A DNA stretch of 64,000 nt from Ktedonospora formicarum (GCF_016587355.1 NZ_BNJF01000001.1:868001-932000), one strand, 5' to 3'; shown: positions 7,870 through 17,523, counted from the first letter of the stretch. Numbers and translations are program-made. Notes: generated by a model from the letters alone, not told the origin.

Positions 7870-9476
7870 ATGGCTCTGCTTGAATCGCGTATAGATACAC
7901 ATGCTCCCGCCTATCAGGAGAATACACAATATTTTCAGCAACTCCTCGATCAGCTTCAGCAAGATATCCAGAAGGTGCAACAGGGTGGAGGGTCTGAGGC
8001 TTTAGCCCGGCATCGCAAGCGCAACAAGCTCTTAGCTCGTGAGCGCGTGCAGCTTCTCTGCGATCCCGATACCCCATTCCTGGAATTGAGCCCACTGGCA
8101 GCCTGGGATATGTATGAGAATGAAGCCCCTTCCGCTGGCATTGTTACAGGCATTGGTGTGGTCGAAGGGCAGGAGTGTGTGATCGTAGCCAACGACGCCA
8201 CCGTGAAGGGGGAACATATTTCCCGATGACGGTGAAGAAGCATTTACGCGCCCAGGAGATAGCCGAACAGAATCACCTTCCCTGTATCTATCTAGTAGAC
8301 TCAGGAGGTGCATATCTGCCCCTTCAGGACGAGGTCTTTCCCGACCGCGACCACTTTGGACGTATCTTCTATAATCAAGCCCGCATGTCAAGCCAGCGTA
8401 TACCTCAGATCGCGGTTGTCATGGGCTCCTGTACGGCAGGTGGTGCCTACGTTCCCGCCATGAGTGATGAAACCATTATTGTGCGAGGCAACGGCACAAT
8501 CTTCCTGGGCGGGCCACCTCTGGTCAAAGCTGCGACTGGTGAGGAGGTCAGCGCGGAAGATCTGGGAGGGGCAGATGTACATTGCCGCACTTCGGGAGTA
8601 ACCGACCATTATGCTGTCAGCGATGAGCATGCGCTTGCTATCTGCCGGAGCATTGTCTCGCACCTGAACCGGCGCAAGTATCTTCCCTGGGATGTGCGTG
8701 AGCCGCGCCCACCGCGCTACGCAGCCAATGAGTTGCTAGGTCTTGTCCCCCGTGATCCACGCAAGAGCTATGATGTGCGCGAGGTGATCGCGCGCCTGGT
8801 GGATGATAGCGATTTTCATGAATTCAAAGAGCTGTATGGGACAACACTTGTCTGTGGCTTCGCGCGTTTAATGGGTTACCCCGTAGGGATCATCGCCAAT
8901 AATGGCATTCTCTTCTCTGAGAGCGCCCTCAAAGCGACCCACTTTATTGAGCTGTGCGCCCAACGCCAGACACCGCTGATCTTCCTCCAAAACATCACTG
9001 GTTTTATGGTAGGACGCCAGTACGAAAATGGAGGCATTGCCAAAGATGGCGCGAAGATGGTTATGGCGGTCGCGAACGCACCCGTACCCCGCTTCACCGT
9101 CATCATTGGCGGCTCGTTTGGCGCGGGCAACTATGGCATGAGTGGGCGTGCATATTCACCACGCCAACTCTGGATGTGGCCTAACGCGCGCATTTCAGTC
9201 ATGGGCGGGCTTCAGGCCGCGACGGTACTGGCAACCGTGCGTAAAGAGGGATTGGCCGCACGCGGAAAGAGTATGACATCAGAAGAAGAGGCAGCCTTTA
9301 TGCAGCCCATTCTTGATAAGTATGAGGCAGAGGGTAACCCATACTATAGCACAGCACGCCTATGGGACGATGGGATCATTGATCCGCGCGACACTCGCAC
9401 CGTCCTGGGCCTGGGCATCGCCGCCTCGCTCAACGCCCCCCTACCAGAAACACCATTTGGTGTCTTCCGCATGTAA
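7870..9476 (+). CDS. Acyl-CoA carboxylase carboxyltransferase subunit, methylcrotonyl-CoA type (frameshifted)
   Basis: Carboxyltransferase subunit that moves CO2 from biotin to an acyl-CoA, most like the beta subunit of 3-methylcrotonyl-CoA carboxylase. The start [18 protein letters not shown] matches the family, and ATG 7870 has GAGAGGAAAC upstream. The reading frame breaks at the G run 8208-8212. With one more G the sequence continues as [20 protein letters not shown], giving a full 535-residue protein. The second part has [30 protein letters not shown] and [16 protein letters not shown], the two oxyanion regions. As written the gene yields only a truncated 119-residue piece. This may be a true mutation or a homopolymer error. 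The biotin-carrying partner at 11680 has the same kind of break. Confidence 0.9.
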
Positions 9477-9498
9477 CAGGAGTCATACCACATTACTA

Positions 9499-9524
9499 GG
9501 GACAAGATAACGTTACCTTGTCCC
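9499..9524 (+). terminator. Hairpin after the carboxyltransferase gene
   Basis: GGGACAAG at 9499-9506 pairs with CTTGTCCC at 9517-9524; the inner TAA/TTA extends the stem past one mismatch. No T tract follows, so efficiency is uncertain. Confidence 0.5.
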
Positions 9525-9636
9525 ATAGTCCCTATCAGCAGCGGCGGAAGATCTTCTTACGTATATGTTATAGTAGAGCACTGATGCACTCAATCCAGAT
9601 CAGCGACCAGGCACAAGTAAAGGATATACCCGCCGT

Positions 9637-10620
9637 ATGATAAAATCCACATATTGCGATAAGAAGCAGCAAGAATTCCACTCTATCACAGATCTAAATC
9701 AGCTAAGCGAATACAAAGATGATCCCAATGCATTCCTCTGGGTTGACCTTCATGATCCCAGTAAAGAAGAATTGGCGAAAATTGGCGAGGAGTTTACCCT
9801 CCATCCACTAGCCCTTGAAGACGCGTCTCATGAGCACCAACGGCCTAAGATTGAGGAGTATGACAATTTCTACTTTGTTGTCTTCTATACAGTCAAACTC
9901 AATACAGAAAAAGGCGTACTGGAGGTACGTGAGATAGATTTATTTCTGAACAAAAACTATCTCATCACTGTTCATGAGCACCCCATAGATGAACTCAAAG
10001 AGATCGAGACTCGTTGGACACGCAATGTCCAACAACTGAACTGGGGTATGGGCATTCTCCTCTATTCTTTTCTGGATACGATTGTGGATGGCTATTTCCC
10101 TGTAGTCGACGCCCTGGTCGACCAAACCGAAGATATTGAAGATGGATTATACACGCGCAAAGGGGGATTACACGAACACGATACAGCTCTCAAGCTGCTC
10201 TCACTGCGCAAGCAGTTCCTGGCGTTACGCCGAATCGTCACACCACAGCGCGATATTTTGAACGTTCTGACCAATCGGGATAATCCAATCTTCGATGAGC
10301 AGATCAATGTCTACTTCCGCGATATCTATGACCATATTTCCCGTCTGGCGGATACGGTAGACCTATATCGAGATCAGTTGAGTAGCACAATGGACGCCAA
10401 CCTGACTGTAGCCTCGAATGAGCTCAATAAAGTCATGCGTACAATGACCGCCGCCTCGATTATCTTGATGGTTGACTCTCTCATTGCGGGCGTCTATGGC
10501 ATGAACTTCGTAAACATGCCTGAGCTAAAATGGGAGTATGGCTACTTTATTGTGATCGCCCTTATGCTTTTGCTCACTCTCATAATGAGTCTATTTTTCC
10601 GTAAGCTCAGGTGGATCTAG
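9637..10620 (+). CDS. corA: CorA-family magnesium/divalent cation channel
   Basis: A 327-residue inner-membrane channel for Mg2+ (or Co2+/Ni2+) uptake. The large N-terminal cytoplasmic domain carries HPLALEDASHEHQRPKIEEY, as in CorA/CmaX proteins. The long helix leads to two C-terminal transmembrane segments (about 267-285 and 300-320), with the pore signature YGMNF between them and the usual basic end KLRWI. It sits inside the branched-chain catabolic cluster, between the carboxyltransferase and hydratase genes, but is separated from both by gaps and a hairpin. It is probably an independent gene. Confidence in the family is high; ion preference is not visible. Confidence 0.93.
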   Translation: MIKSTYCDKKQQEFHSITDLNQLSEYKDDPNAFLWVDLHDPSKEELAKIGEEFTLHPLALEDASHEHQRPKIEEYDNFYFVVFYTVKLNTEKGVLEVREIDLFLNKNYLITVHEHPIDELKEIETRWTRNVQQLNWGMGILLYSFLDTIVDGYFPVVDALVDQTEDIEDGLYTRKGGLHEHDTALKLLSLRKQFLALRRIVTPQRDILNVLTNRDNPIFDEQINVYFRDIYDHISRLADTVDLYRDQLSSTMDANLTVASNELNKVMRTMTAASIILMVDSLIAGVYGMNFVNMPELKWEYGYFIVIALMLLLTLIMSLFFRKLRWI

Positions 10621-10711
10621 TCTTCTTGGGAAAGACCCCTTCATAGTTACCAGGGCAACAACGTAGATGCCTGCTCGCAGTGCGAGCTATACTCAACGCA
10701 GGAGACGTAAT

Positions 10712-11518
10712 ATGACAGATTACCAACACCTTACCATTACCTATACACACCAGGAGCGTGTCGCGGTTGTGACACTTCGCCGCCCAGAAGTACGCAACGC
10801 CTTCAATACGCAAACGATGCAGGAGCTTGTCAACGCCTTTCAGGTACTAGGGGCAAACATGCATTTGCATGCAGTCGTGCTTACTGGTGAGGGGACTGTC
10901 TTTTGCGCAGGCGCGGACGTGAACATGATGCAGCAGAGCGTCAGCTACACGAAAGAGCAGAATCTGGAGGAGGCTTTATATCTTTCGGACCTGATGCATA
11001 CAATCAATACCCTGCCCTGTCCCCTCATTGGACGCGTGAACGGTGCGGCTCTAGGCGGAGGTGTAGGGTTAATCGCAGTCTGTGACATTGTTATCGCCGT
11101 CGAAAGCGCCCGCTTCGCGCTGAGCGAGGTCAAATTAGGCATTGCGCCAGCCGCCATCTCGCCCTATGTCATACGTAAGATTGGTGAGACACACGCGCGC
11201 GCTCTCTTCATGACTGGAGAACGCTTTGGAGCAGAGCGCGCACGGCAAATCGGGCTGGTCCATACCATTGTGCCTGTAGACGAACTGGATGAAATGCTTG
11301 AAAAAACTATACAGGAGTTGCTTACCAGTGCTCCCGAGGCCGCGCGAGTCTGTAAAGCGTTGGCAATGAGCATAGGCACAATGAGCCATGAAGAGGCTCG
11401 AAGCTTTACCGCTACCACCATTGCAACTCTACGCACCAGCGCTGAGGGGCAGGAGGGCCTACGTGCCTTTCTGGAGAAACGCAAACCCAATTGGGTGAAG
11501 ACATCTCCAAACACCTGA
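10712..11518 (+). CDS. Enoyl-CoA hydratase/isomerase family, probable methylglutaconyl-CoA hydratase
   Basis: A 268-residue crotonase-fold enzyme adding water across the double bond of an enoyl-CoA. The oxyanion-hole segments are FCAGADVNMM and GRVNGAALGGGVGL, and the helix ALSEVKLGIAPAAISPYV carries the region of the second catalytic glutamate. ATG 10712 is chosen because AGGAG lies at 10700-10704; an upstream in-frame ATG at 10667 lacks one. Between the two carboxylase subunit genes, the best guess is 3-methylglutaconyl-CoA hydratase in leucine breakdown, supplying HMG-CoA to the lyase at 3.3 kb. The exact substrate is inferred from context only. Confidence 0.88.
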   Translation: MTDYQHLTITYTHQERVAVVTLRRPEVRNAFNTQTMQELVNAFQVLGANMHLHAVVLTGEGTVFCAGADVNMMQQSVSYTKEQNLEEALYLSDLMHTINTLPCPLIGRVNGAALGGGVGLIAVCDIVIAVESARFALSEVKLGIAPAAISPYVIRKIGETHARALFMTGERFGAERARQIGLVHTIVPVDELDEMLEKTIQELLTSAPEAARVCKALAMSIGTMSHEEARSFTATTIATLRTSAEGQEGLRAFLEKRKPNWVKTSPNT

Positions 11519-11572
11519 GCCTATTAGGCAAACGTTAGTATTTGTAGAAATATTATCATTCTCAGGTGTTTG
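11508..11572 (+). terminator. Inverted repeat spanning the hydratase stop codon
   Basis: Perfect 12-base arms at 11508-11519 and 11561-11572 enclose a 41-base AT-rich loop; the left arm includes the TGA stop of the hydratase gene. It could act as a terminator or mRNA-stabilising stem between the hydratase and the biotin carboxylase gene. Confidence 0.45.
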
Positions 11573-11679
11573 TTCGTGCCAGTCGCGGTAGTAGCAGTAT
11601 TCAAAAACTACGCGCGACAAGTCACGTGCAACTGTTTCGAAGCTCGTCATAGAAAAACACAACGCTGTGGGAAGAGACT

Positions 11680-13703
11680 ATGTTTGAGAAGATACTCATC
11701 GCCAACCGAGGCGAAATCGCTATACGCATCCTGGCAACCTGTCGCGAGATGGGCATCCGTACTGTTGCCGTCTATTCAGAAGTAGATCGTAGCGCACGCC
11801 ACGTGCGCGAGGCTGATGAAGCCTATCTTCTGGGAGCCGCTTCAGCCTCAGAGAGCTATCTGCGCGGCGAGGCCATCCTCGCTATCGCACGCCAATGTGG
11901 CGCCGAGGCCATTCATCCTGGCTATGGCTTCCTCTCAGAGAACGCGGACTTCGCAGAAGCATGCGAGCAAGCGGGAATCGTATTTATAGGGCCACCAGCC
12001 TCCGCCATGCGAGTTATGGGGTCCAAGATCGCAGCTAAGCGACTCGCCAAAGAGGTGGGAGCACCCACCGTGCCAGGCTATAGCGGTGAACATCAAGATA
12101 ATGACACGCTCTTAGAGGAGGCGGAGCATATTGGCTTTCCTCTTCTCATCAAGGCTTCAGCCGGAGGCGGCGGGAAAGGCATGCGTACAGTCACCAGCGC
12201 TGCTGATCTACCAGAGCAACTCGATGGCGCGAGGCGTGAGGCACGCGCGGCCTTTGGTGATGAAACAATCTTCCTTGAACGTCTAATACAACGCCCACGC
12301 CATATCGAGATTCAGGTGCTCGGAGACAAACATGGCAATCTCATTCACCTGGGAGAGCGTGAATGCTCCATTCAACGCCGCCATCAAAAGATCGTAGAGG
12401 AGAGTCCCTCTATCGCGCTTACGCCAAAGTTGCGCGCGGAGATGGGTGAGGTCGCCACGCGTATCGCGAAGGCGGCAGGCTATGTGAACGCGGGCACCCT
12501 GGAGTTTATGTTGGATGGAGATGGGAACTTTTATTTTCTGGAAATGAATACGCGTCTTCAGGTTGAGCACCCGGTCACGGAACTAATCACGGGTCTGGAC
12601 CTCGTTCGCCACCAATTGTCTATCGCCGCTGGCGAACCTCTCACAGTGACACAAGAACAAATTAATGCGCGTGGACACGCTATCGAGGTCCGCCTCTATG
12701 CCGAAGACCCCCGACAGAGCTTTCTCCCTTCGACGGGTAGCATACAATTATTTCAGCCTCCTCAAGGGCCTGGAGTACGTGTGGATAGCGGTATTGAGTC
12801 GGGTGATGAGATTACTCAGTACTACGATCCCATGATTGCCAAGCTGATCGTCTATGGCGAGAACCGACCTGCAGCGCTAGAGCGCCTCACTACTGCTCTT
12901 GAGCAGACAGCGCTGCTCGGTGTGACTACAAACCTACCACTCTTGCACACCATCAGCCTCAATCCAGCCTTTCGTCAGGGTGAGACCCCGACTAGCTTCC
13001 TTGAGGAGCAAGATATGCTCACTGCTACGGGCGAAGAGTCGCTCCCTTCGGAAGTTCTTATTGTAGCCGCTCTGAGCGATCTCGCGCCTATACTTTTTGA
13101 GGATGGACAAGACGCTATACACTCGCCCTGGCAACGACTTGGCCCCTGGCGCATGCCTGGCGGAGCCTTGAATCGCACATATATCTACGCGGAGAGAGAA
13201 CATACCATCCAGATTGGGCACATTTGGGATACAATAGAGGATAAGAATGCGTCAACACAGCCAAAAAGCTGGGAAATACGTATCGATGACGGCCCCCAGG
13301 AGCGTGTGGCCTGCCTGCGAACTGGCCCTGGCGCGTGGCTAATCACGCGTAATGGCTCGCAACACAGGCTCTTTACACAGCGCGATGAACTGAAGCTACA
13401 GATCGCCTATCGCGGCTATAGCTACACACTTCATAAGCGGCAAGCGCCAGATGTCACCACCACAGCACATGGAAGTGGATCTGGACATACACAGAAAGCT
13501 CTCAAGGCTCCGATGGCGGGCACGCTGGTGAAGATCAACGTTCAGAAGGGCGAGAGCGTCGAAGCCCATCAGGTGCTAGCGGTGCTTAGTGCGATGAAAA
13601 TGGAGCACTCTATCGTCTCCCCAGGAGTGGGCAGGTTCAGCGTATCCACTATCAGGAAGGCGAGGTCGTCCCTGGTGAAGCCGTCATCATCGAGATAGAG
13701 TAA
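11680..13703 (+). CDS. Acyl-CoA carboxylase biotin carboxylase/BCCP subunit (frameshifted near the end)
   Basis: Carboxylates its own biotin using ATP and bicarbonate, then serves the carboxyltransferase encoded at 7.9 kb. The order is the biotin carboxylase N domain (FEKILIANRGEIAIRILATC), ATP-grasp (KASAGGGGKGMR, MNTRLQVEHPVTE), the C domain (about 340-450), a linker domain, and a biotinyl domain with APMAGTLVKINVQKGE and the biotin site SAMKMEHS. After SPGVGR the frame changes. One more G at 13634-13635 restores VQRIHYQEGEVVPGEAVIIE and a stop at 13701-13703, giving 674 residues. As read, the last 20 residues are scrambled and the stop falls at 13698. The biotin lysine precedes the break, but the end of the biotinyl barrel would be lost. 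Confidence 0.92.
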
Positions 13704-13730
13704 AGCATAATAGAAAGATCTTAAGGGTCT

Positions 13731-13758
13731 ATACGAAAACGCGCTCAGGTTTTCGCAG
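13731..13758. repeat. Extragenic palindromic repeat, copy 2 (short)
   Basis: CGAAAAC at 13734-13740 and GTTTTCG at 13749-13755 flank GCGCTCAG. On the minus strand this reads TGCGAAAACCTGAGC, the shared core of the repeat family. It lies directly before the ribosome site of the next gene. Confidence 0.55.
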
Positions 13759-13769
13759 AAGGAGTAATA

Positions 13770-14675
13770 ATGCAAGTCGGCTTCATTGGCGTAGGTGTCA
13801 TGGGAGGTCCCATGATCCTCAACCTCCTCAAGAAGGGGCACGAAGTGACCATCTTCGCGCGCCATCCAGAAAAGGCAAGCGTTCAAGAGGTATTACAAGC
13901 GGGAGTGCGGCAAGCCCCGTCCCCACGAGCCCTGGCTATGGCGTCCGAGATTGTTATCACTATGGTCGCCAACTCGCCCGACGTAGAAGAGGTCGTCGCT
14001 GGTCCCCAGGGTATCTTCGAGGGCGCACGCAAGGGCCTTATCATCATTGATATGAGCACCATCGCACCTAGCGTCACGCGTAAACTGCACGAACAGGCGA
14101 GCGAGCGTGGTCTGCACTTCCTCGATGCACCAGTCAGTGGCGGCTCTCAGGGCGCGATCAATGGAACGCTCTCAATTATGGTTGGAGGAGAGCAGAATAT
14201 CTTTGAACGAGCACGCCCCGTTCTGGCAGCTATGGGCAAAGAGGAAAATATTTTCTATGTCGGCCCCAGCGGAGCCGGAGAAGTTGTCAAAATCGTCAAC
14301 AACATGCTCGTTGGCACCATCTCGGCCTCCATCGCCGAAGCCTTTGTGCTCGGTGTCAAGGCAGGCGCGGACACAGATACGATGGCAAAGATTATTGGCG
14401 TCAGCACAGGAGCAAGCTGGCAGCTCGCGAACCAATTTCCTATGCGAGCCTTCAATGGCAGCTTCAAGCCAGGCTTCATGACCGACTTGCTGCATAAAGA
14501 TCTGGGGCTAGCCCTTGATCTCGCCGCTGAGAATCAGGCGACCGTCGCTATGACCTCTATCGCGCGCCAGCTCTATGAACTTTCGCGCGCATCTGGGCAC
14601 GGACGCGATGACTACACAGCTCTGATGCAGGCCCTGGAACAGCTTGCAGGCGTCGAAGTCCGCAGCAAACAATAA
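13770..14675 (+). CDS. 3-hydroxyisobutyrate dehydrogenase family oxidoreductase
   Basis: An NAD(P)-dependent beta-hydroxyacid dehydrogenase of 301 residues. The N-terminal Rossmann domain begins with GFIGVGVMGGPM; the substrate motif is DAPVSGGSQGA and the catalytic lysine lies in GEVVKIVNNM. The C-terminal helical domain has FNGSFKPGFMTDLLHKDL. AGAAGGAG is well placed before ATG 13770. At the end of the branched-chain catabolic cluster it most likely oxidises 3-hydroxyisobutyrate from valine. Tartronate semialdehyde reductase is the main alternative, since the motifs are shared. Confidence 0.9.
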   Translation: MQVGFIGVGVMGGPMILNLLKKGHEVTIFARHPEKASVQEVLQAGVRQAPSPRALAMASEIVITMVANSPDVEEVVAGPQGIFEGARKGLIIIDMSTIAPSVTRKLHEQASERGLHFLDAPVSGGSQGAINGTLSIMVGGEQNIFERARPVLAAMGKEENIFYVGPSGAGEVVKIVNNMLVGTISASIAEAFVLGVKAGADTDTMAKIIGVSTGASWQLANQFPMRAFNGSFKPGFMTDLLHKDLGLALDLAAENQATVAMTSIARQLYELSRASGHGRDDYTALMQALEQLAGVEVRSKQ

Positions 14676-14691
14676 TGGAGAATTGAACACG

Positions 14692-14737
14692 GAAGGGGTA
14701 GGGAAATGGAGTGCTTCTCCCATTTCCCTACCCCTTC
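14692..14737. terminator. Strong bidirectional terminator hairpin
   Basis: Perfect 18-base arms at 14692-14709 and 14720-14737 between convergent genes (hydroxyisobutyrate dehydrogenase and M50 protease). Confidence 0.85.
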
Positions 14738-14752
14738 TCTAATGCTCAGTTT

Positions 14753-15859
14753 CTAAACAATCATGTTGTGAGCGGTCGACATACCCAGGAATAATACTGC
14801 CGCCAGAGCAAAGTAGAGTATAGAAACCAGAATGCGTGTTGAGAGCGGGACTGTGTAGAAAGCCTTCATCTGGGGACTATCAGCTTTAAAGCGCCCAGAG
14901 AAGAACTGTGAGGCCGCCAGCACTATGATGAGGATCAGCCAGAATGAGAAGATGCCATTGATCCACTCCCAGACTTGGAAGCCTAACAGGGCGATAAAGC
15001 CCACAATCCATACACGCCTGTCGACAGCTGCCAATATGCGCCCACCATCGAAGGGGACAACCGGGATCAGGTTCAGCAGATTGATGAAAAAACCAAAGTA
15101 GGCCAGCGCGGCCCAGATGGTACGCGGATCTGGCTGCAACTGGGCGATTGCCAGACAGACGAAAGCTGAGATAGCCCCCGCGATAGGGCCACCAATACTA
15201 ATCTCCGCATCGTCTTTGGCGTTCGTAGGTAGACGCTGAAGCAGCGTCATCGCACCAAAGAAGGGAATGAAGACGATACCACCTACTGGCATACCCTTGA
15301 GCTTGAGAACAAGGGCGTGCCCTAGCTCATGAATAAAAAGCAAAGCCACAATGCCAACAGCAAATTGCCAACCGAAGGCAATTGAGTAGGCTCCAATAGT
15401 AACAAGCGCAGAGATAGCCCCCCAACCAAACTTGAGCACTAAAGCGAAACCTTTAAGCTTCAGGAGCCAGGTAAAGAGTGCCACGATTGCCGTACCGATA
15501 CCCGCTAACCCGCCCTTCTTCCGGGCACCACCTTCAGCGCTACCACGCTCCGCTGCCTCGCGCTGCTCCACACCAACATCGGCTGTATAGCCCTCCATGC
15601 TTTGCGGACCTCGATACTCCCCTGCCTCTTCCATCACATTAGTTTCATAGACATGATTCGCATGTGAACTGTAGGGATTATACGTTTGGTAAGAAGCGGA
15701 CTCGGGATAGATCTTCTCTCCCTGCTCCTCACTTGGAGGCGCATAGAAATCCGGGCGGGTATAGTTATTCGGCTCGCCCGTCTCTTCACGCTCATGGCCG
15801 CTATATTCCCTGTATGTATAGCCACCTTCGGTAGAGGTATTATCTCGCTCGTAATTCAC
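14753..15859 (-). CDS. M50-family (site-2-type) membrane metalloprotease with long disordered N terminus
   Basis: A 368-residue multipass membrane protein. Residues 1-115 are polar, rich in Tyr, Glu and Ser, and probably disordered. A hydrophobic core follows with the zinc motif HELGH at 177-181 and the third zinc-ligand motif as NLIPVVPFDGGRIL near 265. This is the layout of site-2 proteases, which cut regulatory proteins within the membrane. The tail has further membrane segments. GTG at 15859 is used, with GAGG six bases upstream. No PDZ or CBS domain is visible. No anti-sigma or other likely substrate is encoded next to it, so its target is unknown. Confidence 0.88.
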   Translation of the reverse strand: MNYERDNTSTEGGYTYREYSGHEREETGEPNNYTRPDFYAPPSEEQGEKIYPESASYQTYNPYSSHANHVYETNVMEEAGEYRGPQSMEGYTADVGVEQREAAERGSAEGGARKKGGLAGIGTAIVALFTWLLKLKGFALVLKFGWGAISALVTIGAYSIAFGWQFAVGIVALLFIHELGHALVLKLKGMPVGGIVFIPFFGAMTLLQRLPTNAKDDAEISIGGPIAGAISAFVCLAIAQLQPDPRTIWAALAYFGFFINLLNLIPVVPFDGGRILAAVDRRVWIVGFIALLGFQVWEWINGIFSFWLILIIVLAASQFFSGRFKADSPQMKAFYTVPLSTRILVSILYFALAAVLFLGMSTAHNMIV

Positions 15860-16010
15860 GCATTGCCTCGCTTCCGCGCTTCTTCACGCTTTCTGCATCA
15901 GAATATACTACAGGTAAAAACATAGTAATACCACACCTTATTCCAGATTGTACCAGCACCATGCTCACTCATCAAGGAGCAAGCCCACATCATGTAGGGC
16001 GCTCCCACTA

Positions 16011-17351
16011 CTAGCCTGTGAAGATGGGGAGAATATAGTTAGTAAGCAACCAGAGAAGAACTAGAATGGTAATCAGGATCACTGTCACCCAGGATATGAT
16101 GTTGAAAGCCAGTCCGTTCACTCGCCGTCCCATCAAGCGCCGTTTATTTACTAACAAGATAATAAAGACTAGCAAAACAGGCAGCATGGCAGCATTTAAG
16201 CCCTGAAGGAAGACCAGAACTTGGATGATCGGCAAACCTGGAATCAACGTTACAATCACACCCAAAATAATCAGGCCAGTAAAGATACTCTGAAAGACAG
16301 GGGCCTCGCTAAAGCTGCGCGAGACACCACGCTCAAACCCAAAGGCTTCGCAGATGCCATAAGCGGTTGAGAGAGGCAAGACGGCGGCAGCGAGCAGCGA
16401 TGCGCCAAAGAGACCAACTCCAAAGAGCAATGAGGCAGATGGCCCGATAATCTGCTTCAATGAGAAGGCCGCATCCAGCGCAGTTTCAACTGGATGGTGA
16501 ATGGGGTAGAGCGTTGTCCCTGTCACAATAATCACAAAAGCCGCGACAACAACCGCGAAAATAGTTCCGCTATAGACATCAAGTTGTTCGTAGAAGTATT
16601 CGCCCGCGTGAATCCCCTTATCGGCAACTGAAGACTGGATGAAGAATTGCATATATGGACTGATAGTGGTACCTACCAGAGCCACCGCTGCAAGCAAATA
16701 CTTCTCATCGCTGCTAAATGTGGGTACGATGATTTGTCTGCCAACCTGCCCCCAGTCAGGATGCGCGGCAAAGGCCACAGGAACATAGACCAGGAAACCG
16801 AGCGACATAAGAAGAAAGATAATTTCGACCCGGCGATATGATCCCTTCATGACCAGAAACCAGAGCACCACTGCGGATAGTGGTACCACAATATAAATAA
16901 GCGGCGTATTCACATTTCCTGCTAACACCTGGACGCTCATAGCAATACCCATGAACTCAGAGATGGTAACACCAGTGTTTGCAACCAGCAATGCGAGCAT
17001 CGCAATGGCGGCCCACCTGACCCCAAACTGCTCACGTATCAGGTCCGCCAGTCCCTTTCCCGTTACCGCGCCCATACGCGCGCACATCTCCTGCACAATT
17101 GCCAGGCAGAAGCCAGCAACCACCAACGCCCAGAGGAGGCCATAACCAAAATCTGCTCCAGCAGTTGAGAAAGTGGCGATACCTCCGGCATCATTACCTG
17201 CGCTGGCGGCAATCAGACCCGGTCCCAGGACGGTGAAAAGCTTTAAGAGCGGTGAAGAGCGGCTGATGCGAAAGCGCGAGCGCCGCTTCTGCTCAACGTG
17301 CTCTCGTGGGGGTTCTTCGTCTTTAGGCGCTTTGTATCCATAAGCCCGTAC
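16011..17351 (-). CDS. NRAMP-like divalent metal transporter, start unresolved
   Basis: About 440 residues with eleven or so membrane segments. The coding frame is open from a TGA at 17354-17352 and contains the first NRAMP helix (GPGLIAASAGNDAGGI), yet has no ATG, GTG or TTG before codon 75 (TTG at 17126). Translation cannot begin there because the first helix would be lost. An ATG at 17341 would be in frame if one A were added to the AAA run read from 17333-17331; an ATG at 17369 is in frame but meets the TGA. The canonical DPGN and Met-Pro-His metal sites are replaced by NDAGG and ISPYM, so the substrate may not be Mn2+ or Fe2+. A good promoter lies upstream. Confidence 0.85.
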   Translation of the reverse strand, partial: VRAYGYKAPKDEEPPREHVEQKRRSRFRISRSSPLLKLFTVLGPGLIAASAGNDAGGIATFSTAGADFGYGLLWALVVAGFCLAIVQEMCARMGAVTGKGLADLIREQFGVRWAAIAMLALLVANTGVTISEFMGIAMSVQVLAGNVNTPLIYIVVPLSAVVLWFLVMKGSYRRVEIIFLLMSLGFLVYVPVAFAAHPDWGQVGRQIIVPTFSSDEKYLLAAVALVGTTISPYMQFFIQSSVADKGIHAGEYFYEQLDVYSGTIFAVVVAAFVIIVTGTTLYPIHHPVETALDAAFSLKQIIGPSASLLFGVGLFGASLLAAAVLPLSTAYGICEAFGFERGVSRSFSEAPVFQSIFTGLIILGVIVTLIPGLPIIQVLVFLQGLNAAMLPVLLVFIILLVNKRRLMGRRVNGLAFNIISWVTVILITILVLLWLLTNYILPIFTG

Positions 17352-17419
17352 TCAGAGGGAGCGAGACATCACCTCGCATCTCTCCAAACCTTTCCCTATC
17401 CATTTTCTTTGTTGCCTTC

Positions 17420-17448
17420 ATCATAGCACGCCTGATAGATGCGTACAA
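17420..17448 (-). promoter_or_regulatory. Promoter of the NRAMP-like gene
   Basis: Minus-strand TTGTAC (17448-17443) and TATGAT (17425-17420) are 17 bases apart. Transcription would start near 17413, about 45-70 bases before the possible start codons. Confidence 0.6.
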
Positions 17449-17490
17449 CGCGTAGACGGCAGCACTCAAAATGAAGCAATCAATAAATTC

Positions 17491-17523
17491 CCGAACACTG
17501 TTTATAAAATGTACAGTGTTCGG
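17491..17523. promoter_or_regulatory. 11-bp inverted repeat upstream of the NRAMP-like promoter
   Basis: CCGAACACTGT (17491-17501) and ACAGTGTTCGG (17513-17523) flank an AT-rich 11-base spacer. It lies 43 bases upstream of the -35 and 30 bases after the cinA stop. It could be a regulator site or the cinA terminator; the following T content on the minus strand is weak. Confidence 0.5.
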
